From Devosia sp. 2618 (lineage in GTDB: Bacteria > Pseudomonadota > Alphaproteobacteria > Rhizobiales > Devosiaceae): a stretch of DNA of 64,000 nt. Below are positions 35,792-44,226 of this stretch, piece by piece. The position numbers and the translations under genes are program-made. The stretch covers positions 806,001-870,000 of the forward strand of contig NZ_JBEPOO010000001.1 of the NCBI RefSeq assembly GCF_040546815.1, given 5' to 3'. Every line of letters begins with the position of its first letter. Position 1 is the first letter of the stretch. Under the pieces are notes generated by a model. That model was not told where the DNA came from. It searched no databases and was given only the letters and a program-made list of their open reading frames with translations.

Positions 35792-36742
35792 ATGGCTGGT
35801 CTTGATCAATTGGTGGGTGTGCTGAAGGCGGCGGGTGAAGGCACCCGGTTGCGCCTTTTGGCATTGCTGGCCGATGGCGACCATTCGGTCAAGGACCTCA
35901 CGGAAATCCTCAAGCAAAGCCAGCCGCGCGTGTCGCGGCATCTCAAGCTTTTGGCCGATGCCGGGCTGATCGAGCGCAATGCCGAAGGGGCCTGGGCCTA
36001 TTACGGATTGTCGCAAGATGGCGACGGCGCGGCGCTGGCGCAATGGCTGATCGCGCGGGTCGACGATGGCGACATCGAACGTCGGCGCGATATCGAGCGC
36101 CAGCAGGCGGTGCGCTCCGGACAGCAGGCCTTGGCAACAGAATATTTCGCCAAGGTGGCCAGCAGCTGGGACCTTCTCAAGACGCTGCATGTGCCCGAAG
36201 AAGCGGTGGAGGCGGCAGTTGTTGCTGCGCTCAATGGGCGTCGGGTCGAGACGCTGATCGATCTTGGCACCGGCACGGGGCGGATGCTCGAAGTTCTGGC
36301 CGGGGCCTATAAGCGCGGCATTGGCATCGATTCCAGCCGCGAGATGCTGTCGGTGGCGCGGTCGCGGCTGGCGACGGCTGGCATCAACCACGCGCAGGTG
36401 CGGCTTGGCGATATTGGCGATGTCGATCTGGCGGCGGGGCCGGCAGACGCCATCGTCATCCACCAGGTGATGCATTATTTCGACGATCCCGGGCGCATGC
36501 TGGCGCAGGCGAGACGCCTGCTCAAGCCAGGCGGGGAGATGATCATCGTGGATTTTGCCCCGCACGATCTCGAATTTTTGCGCAGCGAGCATGCCCATAG
36601 GCGGCTTGGCCTGTCGCAATCCCAGATGAGCGGCTGGGCCGCCGCCGCCGACCTTGTGGTCGACACGGTGCGCGAGTTCCCCAGCGAGAATAGCGAACGC
36701 GGCCTGACGGTTTGCCTGTGGCGCCTCAGCGACAAGACTTGA
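35792..36742 (+). CDS. ArsR-type regulator fused to an SAM methyltransferase domain
   Basis: The 316-residue fusion has residues 1-95 as an ArsR winged helix (GEGTRLRLLALLADGDHSVK, LKQSQPRVSRHLKLLADAGL) and residues about 130-316 as a class I SAM-dependent methyltransferase (LIDLGTGTGRMLEVLAG with the Gly-rich SAM loop, IHQVMHYFDDPGRMLAQARR, RLLKPGGEMIIVDFAPHD). Such fusions sit next to methionine-cycle genes in Alphaproteobacteria and probably sense SAM or SAH. metF starts 12 nt downstream, so the two form an operon. A perfect palindrome 11 nt upstream of the ATG indicates autoregulation. Confidence 0.88.
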   Translation: MAGLDQLVGVLKAAGEGTRLRLLALLADGDHSVKDLTEILKQSQPRVSRHLKLLADAGLIERNAEGAWAYYGLSQDGDGAALAQWLIARVDDGDIERRRDIERQQAVRSGQQALATEYFAKVASSWDLLKTLHVPEEAVEAAVVAALNGRRVETLIDLGTGTGRMLEVLAGAYKRGIGIDSSREMLSVARSRLATAGINHAQVRLGDIGDVDLAAGPADAIVIHQVMHYFDDPGRMLAQARRLLKPGGEMIIVDFAPHDLEFLRSEHAHRRLGLSQSQMSGWAAAADLVVDTVREFPSENSERGLTVCLWRLSDKT

Positions 36743-36754
36743 ACGGATACGACC

Positions 36755-37651
36755 ATGCTTGATGACAATCTTCGCGCCAGCCGGCAGACGGCGGACAAGC
36801 GGCCCGACCTGCAGATTTCCTTTGAGTTTTTTCCGCCCAAGACCGACGTCATGGAAGAAAAGTTCTGGGACACGGTGCACAAGCTGGCGCCGCTGAAGCC
36901 ACGCTTTGTGTCGGTGACCTATGGCGCCGGTGGGTCGACGCGCGAGCGCACACTGCGCATGGTCAGCCGTATCAAGGCCGACACCGGCGTGGATGCTGCA
37001 GCACATCTGACCTGTGTGGGCGCGACGCGGGATGAAGTGGACGCGGTGGTGCGTGGCTATCAGGAAGCGGGCATCAACCGCATCGTGGCGCTGCGTGGCG
37101 ATGCGCCTGAGGGTGTGGGCAAGCCGTTCACGCCGCATCCAGGCGGGTACCAGAACGCCGCCGACCTCGTGGCGGGTATTCGTCGGATCGGCGATTTTGA
37201 CATTTCGGTTGCCGCCTACCCGGAAAAGCACCCGCAGAGCCCGGACTGGGCTTTCGAGATCGATAATCTCAAGCGCAAGCTCGATGCAGGCGCCAATCGG
37301 GCGATCACGCAGATGTTTTTCACCAATGGTGATTACCTGCGTTACGTCGATCGGGCACGGGCGGCAGGCATTACCGCACCCATCGTGCCGGGCATTCAGC
37401 CGATCCATAACTTCAAGCAGATTTCGGGCTTTGCCGGGCGCACCGGGACCTCGATCCCGGCCTGGCTGGCAGAGCGGTTTGAAGGGCTGGAAGAAGAGCC
37501 GGAAACCCATGCTCTGGTGGCTTCTGCGGTCGCGGCGGAGCAGGTGACCGAGTTGCTTGATGAGGGCGTCGATGAATTCCACATCTACACCCACAATCGC
37601 TCGCCGCTAGCATTGGCGCTGGCCCGTATTTTGGGTCGTCGCCCTTCCTGA
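36755..37651 (+). CDS. metF: 5,10-methylenetetrahydrofolate reductase
   Basis: The 298-residue FAD-dependent enzyme makes 5-methyl-THF for methionine synthesis. It has the MTHFR barrel marks ISFEFFPPKTDVMEEKFW, FVSVTYGAGGSTRERTL, AHLTCVGATRDEV, ALRGDAPEGVG, TQMFFTNGDYLRYV and GIQPIHNFKQI. Residues in the FAD and folate sites are present as far as can be judged. It is co-transcribed with the ArsR-methyltransferase regulator 12 nt upstream. No strong ribosome site precedes the ATG, suggesting coupled translation. Confidence 0.95.
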   Translation: MLDDNLRASRQTADKRPDLQISFEFFPPKTDVMEEKFWDTVHKLAPLKPRFVSVTYGAGGSTRERTLRMVSRIKADTGVDAAAHLTCVGATRDEVDAVVRGYQEAGINRIVALRGDAPEGVGKPFTPHPGGYQNAADLVAGIRRIGDFDISVAAYPEKHPQSPDWAFEIDNLKRKLDAGANRAITQMFFTNGDYLRYVDRARAAGITAPIVPGIQPIHNFKQISGFAGRTGTSIPAWLAERFEGLEEEPETHALVASAVAAEQVTELLDEGVDEFHIYTHNRSPLALALARILGRRPS

Positions 37652-37904
37652 CGCGGATGTATTTCCGGAGGGCGTTTGCGGACTGAAACAATGCTTGGCG
37701 GTAACTTCGCGTTACCTCAATTAACCTTGCGTTCACCATGATCTGGTGCCATGAGGTCGCCGCCTGCGGATTTGGAGCCTGAATATCGTTCAGGTTCAGT
37801 TCAGCCGGCAGGTGCCAATACTGGCGGGTGCGTCCATTTCATAAAATGGCCACGAAAATCCGGCTCTTTCGGCCCCGCGAGGGCGGACAAACGGGACGTA
37901 GTGT

Positions 37905-38774
37905 ATGAAAATCGACCGCCGCATTACCAATGGCCTGGCCTGGGCCGGTGTTCTTCTCGTCGTTGGCGTGCCGACGGCTGATATGCTGATCTCGCACTTT
38001 TCGGACGACAAGGCCGCGACTGTGGCGCCGCAGGTTGGCGTGGTTGCGCCAGCGGTGGCTTCGCCTGAACCTGCTGCCGGTCGCCCTGTTGAAGTCGCCG
38101 CGACAACGCCTGCAGCGCCTATTGCTGCGCCGTCGGGCGATGCGGTGGATAGTTTCGTCAATTCCGGGCGCCCTTTGCCCAGCTATATTACCGGTGGCGG
38201 CACGCCGGCTGCACCTGTGGCGCCAAAGCCTGCGCCGGTTGCCGTTGCGCCCGCGCCCGTGGTTGCGCCAACGCCTGTCGCGCAACCGGCCGCACCGACC
38301 CAGACGGCCGCTACGCCGCCCGTACGCACGCCCATCGCGACGCCAGCGCCCGTGGTTACGCCGCAGCCGGCCGTGACCGATCCAATTGCCGTCGCGGCCA
38401 TCCCGCCGCAACGCGTGGCGCCTGTGCCGATGCCGTTGTCGATGCGCCCGCGTCCCGTGGTGCAGCCGTCGCCTGTCGTCAGCGCGACGCTGCCGATCGT
38501 TATCCCGCCATCGGTCAACCAGAACCTGCCGCCCGTCGTGCGGCCGCCGGTGGCGGTGGTGCAGCCTGCCGACAACCTGACGTCTGCCGATCTGGACGAC
38601 TGGGAATCCGGCCCGCTGTCGGAATTTCTGGCGCAGCGCCAGGCGCAGGGCAACAACGGCTATGTTCAGCCGCCCGCGACCAACGGCAATGGTTTTTTCC
38701 TTGATCAATGGCCACAGCAGGGCGGTCGCGACCGGCTGATTGGTCGCGAGGAACAGCCGCTGTTTGGCTACTAG
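37905..38774 (+). CDS. Pro/Ala/Val-rich membrane-anchored protein, unknown
   Basis: The 289-residue protein has a short cytoplasmic basic start, one membrane segment (LAWAGVLLVVGVPTADMLI) and a long Pro/Ala/Val low-complexity stretch (residues about 40-225) likely to span the periplasm or wall. A more ordered C-terminus follows (ADLDDWESGPLSEFLAQRQA, FLDQWPQQGGRDRLIGREEQ). The low-complexity region suggests a flexible tether. I do not recognise the family. TTAA-N7-TTCA at 37721-37735 is a near-CtrA box about 170 nt upstream. The 253-nt gap after metF holds no other gene. Confidence 0.6.
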   Translation: MKIDRRITNGLAWAGVLLVVGVPTADMLISHFSDDKAATVAPQVGVVAPAVASPEPAAGRPVEVAATTPAAPIAAPSGDAVDSFVNSGRPLPSYITGGGTPAAPVAPKPAPVAVAPAPVVAPTPVAQPAAPTQTAATPPVRTPIATPAPVVTPQPAVTDPIAVAAIPPQRVAPVPMPLSMRPRPVVQPSPVVSATLPIVIPPSVNQNLPPVVRPPVAVVQPADNLTSADLDDWESGPLSEFLAQRQAQGNNGYVQPPATNGNGFFLDQWPQQGGRDRLIGREEQPLFGY

Positions 38775-38891
38775 CATCGCTGCCCCGCAGTCGGGGCGGT
38801 GGACCGCTCGGCATGCAGACGGTAAAGTGGCCACAATGATCGGGCACGGCTTGCGCGATTCCTGCAATCAGCGTGGCCAGAACCAATTAAG

Positions 38892-39644
38892 ATGCCCAAG
38901 CGAGACCTGAACACCGACATGTGGAAGCGCCTGAGCGACCTCGTGGGTTCGTTTAGTCACCGCACCGGTCTGGCTGGATCGCTGGCGAATGCGCTTGATC
39001 CAGACACCTGGCTGCCCGGTGGGCGCGATGCTGCGTTCACGCTGGCGCTGATCGCGCTGGCAGCCAAGATGGCAGTGGCGGACGGGGTAGTGACTGCGTC
39101 CGAGGAGCGGGCGTTTCGCGCAACGGTGGAAATTGCCGCCGGCCATGAGGATCAGGTGATCCGCGTGTTCAATCTCGCCAAGCAGGATGTGGCCGGGTAC
39201 GATGCCTATGCGCGCAAGGTGACGCGGTTTTTCCACGACAGCCCAGAAACACTCGAGCATGTGCTCGACAGCCTGTTCTATATCGCGACTGCCGATGGTC
39301 TGGTGCATGAGGCCGAGCTCGAATACCTCAAATCGGTGAGCGACATTTTCGGCTTCGACGATGTGCGGTTCGAGCAGTTGGCCAGCCAGCATGTGCGGCT
39401 GGAAGCCGGGGTTGATCCCTATGCCGTGCTGGGGCTGGCACCAAATGCCGACGCAACCGAAATCCGCCGGGTATATCGCTTGCTGGTTGCAGAGCACCAT
39501 CCCGACCGTTTGATCGCCAAGGGCGTGCCGGAGCATATGATCGATGTCGCCACCGACCGCATGAAGTCGATCAACCTGGCCTATCAAGCGCTGACCAAGC
39601 CCCTGCAAATGCCGATGCTGACGTCGAGTTCAGTAGACGCGTGA
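38892..39644 (+). CDS. TerB-J-domain (DjlA-like) co-chaperone
   Basis: The 250-residue protein has a TerB-like helical domain (residues about 45-165: FTLALIALAAKMAVADGVVT, SLFYIATADGLVHEAELEYL with paired acidic residues) followed by a C-terminal DnaJ domain (DPYAVLGLAPNADATEIRRV, then VAEHHPDRLIAKG with the HPD motif). The J domain should stimulate DnaK ATPase. The N-terminal membrane anchor of enterobacterial DjlA is absent. Length is typical of the alphaproteobacterial type. The gene's stop overlaps the decayed small-protein frame that follows. Confidence 0.88.
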   Translation: MPKRDLNTDMWKRLSDLVGSFSHRTGLAGSLANALDPDTWLPGGRDAAFTLALIALAAKMAVADGVVTASEERAFRATVEIAAGHEDQVIRVFNLAKQDVAGYDAYARKVTRFFHDSPETLEHVLDSLFYIATADGLVHEAELEYLKSVSDIFGFDDVRFEQLASQHVRLEAGVDPYAVLGLAPNADATEIRRVYRLLVAEHHPDRLIAKGVPEHMIDVATDRMKSINLAYQALTKPLQMPMLTSSSVDA

Positions 39645-39754
39645 GCGACCACGAGGCGCTGTCTACGGCGCCGACCGATTCAAGCGGAAAATGCTCATTC
39701 AAGGATGCCAAGCTTTGCACGACTGGTTCAATTTACTCCGGTAGCGACGCCTGA
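39641..39754 (+). pseudogene. Remnant paralogue of the small cysteine-containing secreted protein
   Basis: Frame GTG 39641 to TGA 39754 translates to 37 residues ending KCSFKDAKLCTTGSIYSGSD. This aligns with the C-terminal part of the intact gene at 40102-40254 (NCVYKDASLCKTESIYSTSG): two cysteines at the same spacing, KDA-LC-T-SIYS conserved. The upstream part lacks any signal peptide and the start overlaps the stop of the TerB-J gene, so it is probably a truncated copy. A functional leaderless peptide cannot be excluded. Confidence 0.6.
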
Positions 39755-40101
39755 CTTGTCGGCGCACATTTCTGGCGGTCAGATTGGCCCTGGTTCCGGA
39801 AGGACTGGGGCCCGACTATTTTTGAGCCGTGTGTTCGTCAATCCTGTAGGGAGAGGCCGCGAGGCTTCTGCGAAAAAGAGACGGGCCGAGTGTTTGGCTT
39901 TAGCGGACGGAGAGGTGGGCTACGGAGCCCAGAATGCCGGTTTTGCTGGGCAGTCGGTGAATTGATCACGTCATACCGTCACAGCAACTTTCCAACAGAT
40001 GACGGGAAGTTAATGTAGTTATTTCCAAATTTGAGGATCATGCAATGTTGGTGCAATGTTGCGGGCGCTATTTTCATGTCGTCAACAACAGGAGACATTA
40101 A
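39755..40101 (+). other. Region without a recognisable gene between paralogous small-protein copies
   Basis: This 347-nt stretch has a hairpin (GGCCC/GGGCC arms at about 39785-39815) followed by ATTTTTG, a possible terminator of the truncated copy. An AT-rich segment with the direct repeat GCAATGTTG at about 40040-40065 then leads into the AGGAGA ribosome site of the intact small gene. No coding frame was supported. Confidence 0.5.
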
Positions 40102-40254
40102 ATGAAAAAGCTCATTTCCGCCGCAATTGCTTCTGCAATGCTTATCGCAGTGGCCGCTCCAGCCTTTGCTGCCCCAGCAAACAGCGCCGACAACTGCGTC
40201 TACAAGGATGCGTCGCTTTGCAAGACTGAGTCGATCTACTCGACTAGCGGCTAA
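40102..40254 (+). CDS. Tiny secreted two-cysteine protein
   Basis: The 50-residue precursor has a textbook signal peptide (MKKLISAAIASAMLIAVAAP, cut near AFA) and a mature peptide of about 28 residues, APANSADNCVYKDASLCKTE then SIYSTSG, with two cysteines seven residues apart that could form a disulfide in the periplasm. AGGAGA lies 7 nt before the ATG. A truncated relative lies 350 nt upstream. I do not know the family; the paralogue and strong translation signals support a real gene. A terminator-like hairpin follows at 40300. Confidence 0.75.
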   Translation: MKKLISAAIASAMLIAVAAPAFAAPANSADNCVYKDASLCKTESIYSTSG

Positions 40255-40299
40255 TTTTGCAGGGCTGCCATCCTCTGGGTGGCTGCAGTGCCTGATGAT

Positions 40300-40337
40300 G
40301 GGCTCCTGGACTTTATGTCCGGGGGCCCTTCTGCTTA
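40300..40337 (+). terminator. Terminator-like hairpin between the small-protein gene and rnpB
   Basis: A 12-bp stem (40300-40311 with 40317-40328, two G-U pairs) with loop TTTAT is followed by TTCTGCTTATTT. Confidence 0.6.
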
Positions 40338-40429
40338 TTTGCAGGTGGGAAGTCCGGCGCGCAAAAACAAGTATGCCGACGCCTTTGGCGGCTTGACGGG
40401 GAGGCTGGGGTCCAGCACAACTCGCGCGC

Positions 40430-40810
<381 letters not shown>

Positions 40811-40886
40811 GCGTTTACCTTTTGCGATTTTCCAGGGCTGGAGGCCGGTGGGCGGGGCAGGTGAGCCGTTAGCTCGCTTTTGATTA

Positions 40887-41000
40887 GACCTCATGGTGAG
40901 CTCGTCGAACCACGAGGTCGAGCGAGTTGAGGCTTGAGTGCCACGACCTCGTCCTTAGACAGGCTCAGGATGAGGTCTGCTCAAAGCTTAGGGTGAGGCC
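40887..41000. repeat. Dispersed palindromic repeats after rnpB
   Basis: Contains GACCTCATGGTGAG...CCACGAGGTC (40887-40919), related to the doublet at 51381-51495, and a CTTAGACAGGCTCAGGATGA element related to that at 12700. No gene is seen between rnpB and the response-regulator/kinase gene. Confidence 0.6.
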
Positions 41001-41032
41001 AGCTGAGGGCTGGCCCTCGTCCGCACTGCGTC

Positions 41033-42070
41033 TCAGGTCGAGAACTGGACCGATGCGCGGGTGCCGACGCCTTCGGAGCGGTAGGCTACGGTGGCGCCGA
41101 GGCCGTGGGCCATCGCTTTGACGATGCGGCTGCCAAGGCCCGTGCCCTGAGGTTTGCCGGTGCCATCCCAGCCGATGCCGTCGTCTTCGACGGAGAGTTC
41201 AACCAACTGACCTTCACCGCGCGCGATCATGATGCGCACATTGCCATGCGTCTGATCGGCGTAGGCGTATTTGATGGCGTTGGTGACCAGTTCGGTGACG
41301 ATAACGCCGATGGAGGCGGCTTTCTCGGTCGGGATCGCGATGTTTTCGGCGCTGACCTCGATGTGGGAGACGTTGCCGCTGGCGCGCATCGTGGCCTCAA
41401 GCTCGGAAGCGAGGCTGTGGAGGTAGTCACTGATCTGCACCGAGCGGACGTCGTCGGTGGTGTAGAGGTGGCGGTGAACGCCGGCGATGGCCTGAATGCG
41501 GGCCTGCGTTTCCGCGAGGGCATTCTTGGCTTCGTCATTATCGAGCGCATTGGCCTGCAGCCCGACAAGGGCGGCAACCATGGCAAGGCTATTGGCGACG
41601 CGGTGGTTGACCTCCCCGAGCAACACTTCGGCGCGGTCGCGGGCTTCGCGCACGTCGAGCTCGGCCTGCGCCTTGGCGCGATTGAGGCGGATGACCGCAA
41701 CGGCGTGGCCGACGGCGGTGCACAGTAGCTCCAGGAAGTCTTCGCTGACGGACTTCAGCACATAGTCGGCGGCGCCGGCCTTGAGGGCGGCGATGGCGAC
41801 GGCGGTCTCTACTGTCGCGGTGACATAGACTACGGCCGGGCGGTCGGCCATGTCCTGCATTTGCGCCAGAACGTCGAGGCCGGTGCCGGTGGGCAGGTAG
41901 TGATCGAGCGCGACGACATCGATGCCGCCCTGTTTGATGCGGGCGAGACCGTCCTCACCATTGGCCGCCACGTCCACAATATAGCCGAGCCGTTCCAGGG
42001 CCTTCTGCACCAATCGGGCGAGGCCTGGATCGTCATCAACATAGAGGACATGTGGCGTCCGGTTCGGCAT
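41033..42070 (-). CDS. Hybrid receiver-HisKA_2 histidine kinase
   Basis: The 345-residue protein has a receiver domain (residues 5-125: VLYVDDDPG, VVALDHYLPTGTG with the phospho-Asp, VTATVETA, VLKSVSED) followed by a HisKA_2/HWE-type kinase. The phospho-His lies in LGEVNHRVANSLAMVAALVG; the ATPase N box VTELVTNAIKYAY and G boxes EDDGIGWDG and GTGLGSRIV complete it. It is the last gene of a minus-strand operon, 2 nt after the single-domain response regulator. It probably receives phosphate from the upstream kinase and relays or answers it. Confidence 0.9.
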   Translation of the reverse strand: MPNRTPHVLYVDDDPGLARLVQKALERLGYIVDVAANGEDGLARIKQGGIDVVALDHYLPTGTGLDVLAQMQDMADRPAVVYVTATVETAVAIAALKAGAADYVLKSVSEDFLELLCTAVGHAVAVIRLNRAKAQAELDVREARDRAEVLLGEVNHRVANSLAMVAALVGLQANALDNDEAKNALAETQARIQAIAGVHRHLYTTDDVRSVQISDYLHSLASELEATMRASGNVSHIEVSAENIAIPTEKAASIGVIVTELVTNAIKYAYADQTHGNVRIMIARGEGQLVELSVEDDGIGWDGTGKPQGTGLGSRIVKAMAHGLGATVAYRSEGVGTRASVQFST

Positions 42071-42072
42071 TT

Positions 42073-42519
42073 TCAGTCGGCTTCCGGTACTTGCATCACC
42101 GAGAAAAACAGGCCGAGCTGGCGGATTGCATTGGCGAATCCGTCATAATCGACTGGTTTGGTGATATAGACATTGGCGCCCAGATCATAGCAGCGCTGGA
42201 TTTCCCGCTGGTCATCGGTGGTGGTCAGCACCACGACCGGGTAGCGCTTGGTGTGCTCGTTGCCTTTGACCTTTTCGAGAATATCGACGCCGGTCATGTC
42301 AGGCAGGTTGAGGTCGAGCAGCACCAGCATCTGGCGGCCCTTGTTGATGGCGCCAGAGCCATCGGGGCCCATCAGAAATTCAAGCGCGGTCGTGCCGTTG
42401 GTGAAGGGCACGATTTCGTTCGAGACACCCGCGCGGCGAATGTTCTTTTCGATGAGGCGGGCGTGGCCTTCATCGTCCTCGATCATGATGATCGTTACGG
42501 GTTTGCCGTCATTGCTCAT
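42073..42519 (-). CDS. Single-domain response regulator (CheY/Rcp1 type)
   Basis: The 148-residue receiver-only protein has acidic pocket IEDDEGHA, phospho-Asp in VLLDLNLPDMTG, Thr in VVVLTTTDD and Lys in YITKPVDY. It is slightly longer than CheY because of an insert after the second helix (MGPDGSGAINKGRQM), which is the pattern of phytochrome-associated Rcp1-like regulators. It has no output domain. It overlaps the upstream kinase gene by 4 nt and lies 2 nt before the hybrid kinase, so it is translated coupled and probably shuttles phosphate between the two. Confidence 0.92.
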   Translation of the reverse strand: MSNDGKPVTIIMIEDDEGHARLIEKNIRRAGVSNEIVPFTNGTTALEFLMGPDGSGAINKGRQMLVLLDLNLPDMTGVDILEKVKGNEHTKRYPVVVLTTTDDQREIQRCYDLGANVYITKPVDYDGFANAIRQLGLFFSVMQVPEAD

Positions 42520-44009
42520 GCGGTTTGGCTCCCAAGATAGTGGCGCAGATCGCGCGGAAGAATGATGGTGAATGTGGTGCCCACGCCAAGCTCGGAGCGC
42601 AGAGTGATGTCGCCGCCAAGGCTACGCACCATGGTGCGCACATGGGCAAGGCCGATGCCTTCACCTGGCTGGGTCTGAACGCCAGCACGGCGGAACAGTT
42701 CGAAGACGCGTTCGTGGTCGGCGGCAGCAATGCCGCGGCCATTGTCTTCGACCTCGATTTCGATGCGGTTGGCCGCGGCCTGCTTGCCGCGCAGGGTCAC
42801 GTGCAGCGGACGGTCCGGCTGCTGATATTTGACTGCGTTGTCGAGCAGGTTGCCGAGGACCTGTTCGAGCGAAAGCTTGTCAGAGACAAAGCGCGGCACG
42901 TGGACGTCGACGGTGACCGAGCCGCCATTTTCGACGACCTGATGCTGCACGCTGGCGACGGTGTTGTTGGCAATGTCCTTGAGATCGAGTGTCTCTGGAC
43001 GCAGCTGGCGGCGGCCTTCGCGCGAAATCTTGAGGATGGCGTTGATGAGGCTATCCATCTTGCGCGTGGCGGCGCGAATGAAGGTGATGGCCTCGGGCAG
43101 ATCTTCGGTGGCGGCCAGCTTGGCTTCGGCGAATTTGGGATCGCCGTCATCCTGGCGGTCGGCCATATAGCCTTCGAGCTGGCCGACGCTGGTTTCGAGC
43201 TCGCTGGTAAAGCCCATGATATTGACCAGAGGCGCGCGCAAATCGTGCGTCACGATATAGGCAAAGCGCTGGATTTCTTCGTTGGCGCGACCGAGATCGG
43301 AGGTGCGTTCGCGCACGCGGGCTTCAAGACCGGCATTGGCTTCATCGACTTCGCGACGGGCGAGGGCTAGCTCACGCGTATAGATAATGACGGTCCAGGC
43401 CGAGCCTCCGACCACGGCGAAAATAACGAACGCGCCGACAATGGTGACCCAACGCAGGGCTTGGGTGGCGTTGCGCTGGTTCTGAATGCCCTCAATGATG
43501 CGCTCATCGGCATCGGTGATCAGGCTGTCAAATAGGGTGCGGGCTTCGTCCATTGCCTGCTTGCCGCGATCGGTACGAACAACTGCGACCGCGTCGGCCA
43601 CCCGTCCCTCGCGGACCATATCTATGGTGGCGGCCAGTTCGCTTAGCTTGTTGGCCACGTCTTCCCGCAGAAGAGTGACTTCGTCCGCAGCCTCGGGGTA
43701 TGGCACCAGAGCGGTCAATAGCTGCTCAATCATGGCCGGAATTTCCGGGGCGGAGCGCAGATAGGGCTCGAGGTAGGCTTCGTCCTGCGTCAGCAGAAAG
43801 CCACGTTGTCCGGTTTCGGCTTCCTGCAAGGCATGGCGCAAGTTGACGGTTGCAGCGCGAGCGATACGGGATTCAGTGGTCTGATCGAACCAGCTCTGGT
43901 TCTGCTCGACGAGCCAAATGGTCGTGCCGACGATGCCGGCAAGAGCGAGAAAGCCAACGAGCAGAAGCAGCGCGGTCGAGCGAACGAACGCATTACTAGA
44001 GATTGGCAC
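42516..44009 (-). CDS. Membrane sensor histidine kinase with CHASE3-like sensor
   Basis: The 497-residue kinase has an N-terminal membrane helix (ALLLLVGFLALAGIVGTTIW), a periplasmic CHASE3-type helical domain (ALQEAETGQRGFLLTQDEAY), a second membrane helix (WVTIVGAFVIFAVVGGSAW), a coiled coil, HisKA with FAYIVTHDLRAPLVNIMGF and an ATPase domain (LGNLLDNAVKYQ, DNGRGI, GEGIGLAHV). The start chosen is the GTG at 44009, 7 nt after GGGGGA; an ATG at 44039 and one at 44081 are possible. It heads a three-gene operon with two response-regulator proteins. The signal is unknown. Confidence 0.88.
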   Translation of the reverse strand: MPISSNAFVRSTALLLLVGFLALAGIVGTTIWLVEQNQSWFDQTTESRIARAATVNLRHALQEAETGQRGFLLTQDEAYLEPYLRSAPEIPAMIEQLLTALVPYPEAADEVTLLREDVANKLSELAATIDMVREGRVADAVAVVRTDRGKQAMDEARTLFDSLITDADERIIEGIQNQRNATQALRWVTIVGAFVIFAVVGGSAWTVIIYTRELALARREVDEANAGLEARVRERTSDLGRANEEIQRFAYIVTHDLRAPLVNIMGFTSELETSVGQLEGYMADRQDDGDPKFAEAKLAATEDLPEAITFIRAATRKMDSLINAILKISREGRRQLRPETLDLKDIANNTVASVQHQVVENGGSVTVDVHVPRFVSDKLSLEQVLGNLLDNAVKYQQPDRPLHVTLRGKQAAANRIEIEVEDNGRGIAAADHERVFELFRRAGVQTQPGEGIGLAHVRTMVRSLGGDITLRSELGVGTTFTIILPRDLRHYLGSQTA

Positions 44010-44226
44010 GCAAATTCCCCCGTGATCACAGTCGTTCATGGCCCAAAGCGGGGGGCAGGGCAATATGAAAAGATACCCCAAAGCCGAATAGCCGCGACAC
44101 AGTCACCCAGCTGTAAATGAATTGAGTCTGAGGGCGGCATAGGAAACAGAATCTTAAACGTCCAAGGTCAAAGTGGCGCGATGTGTACGAACCGGCGCCT
44201 GTGCCGGGAGTGGAGTAGTCGCCTCT

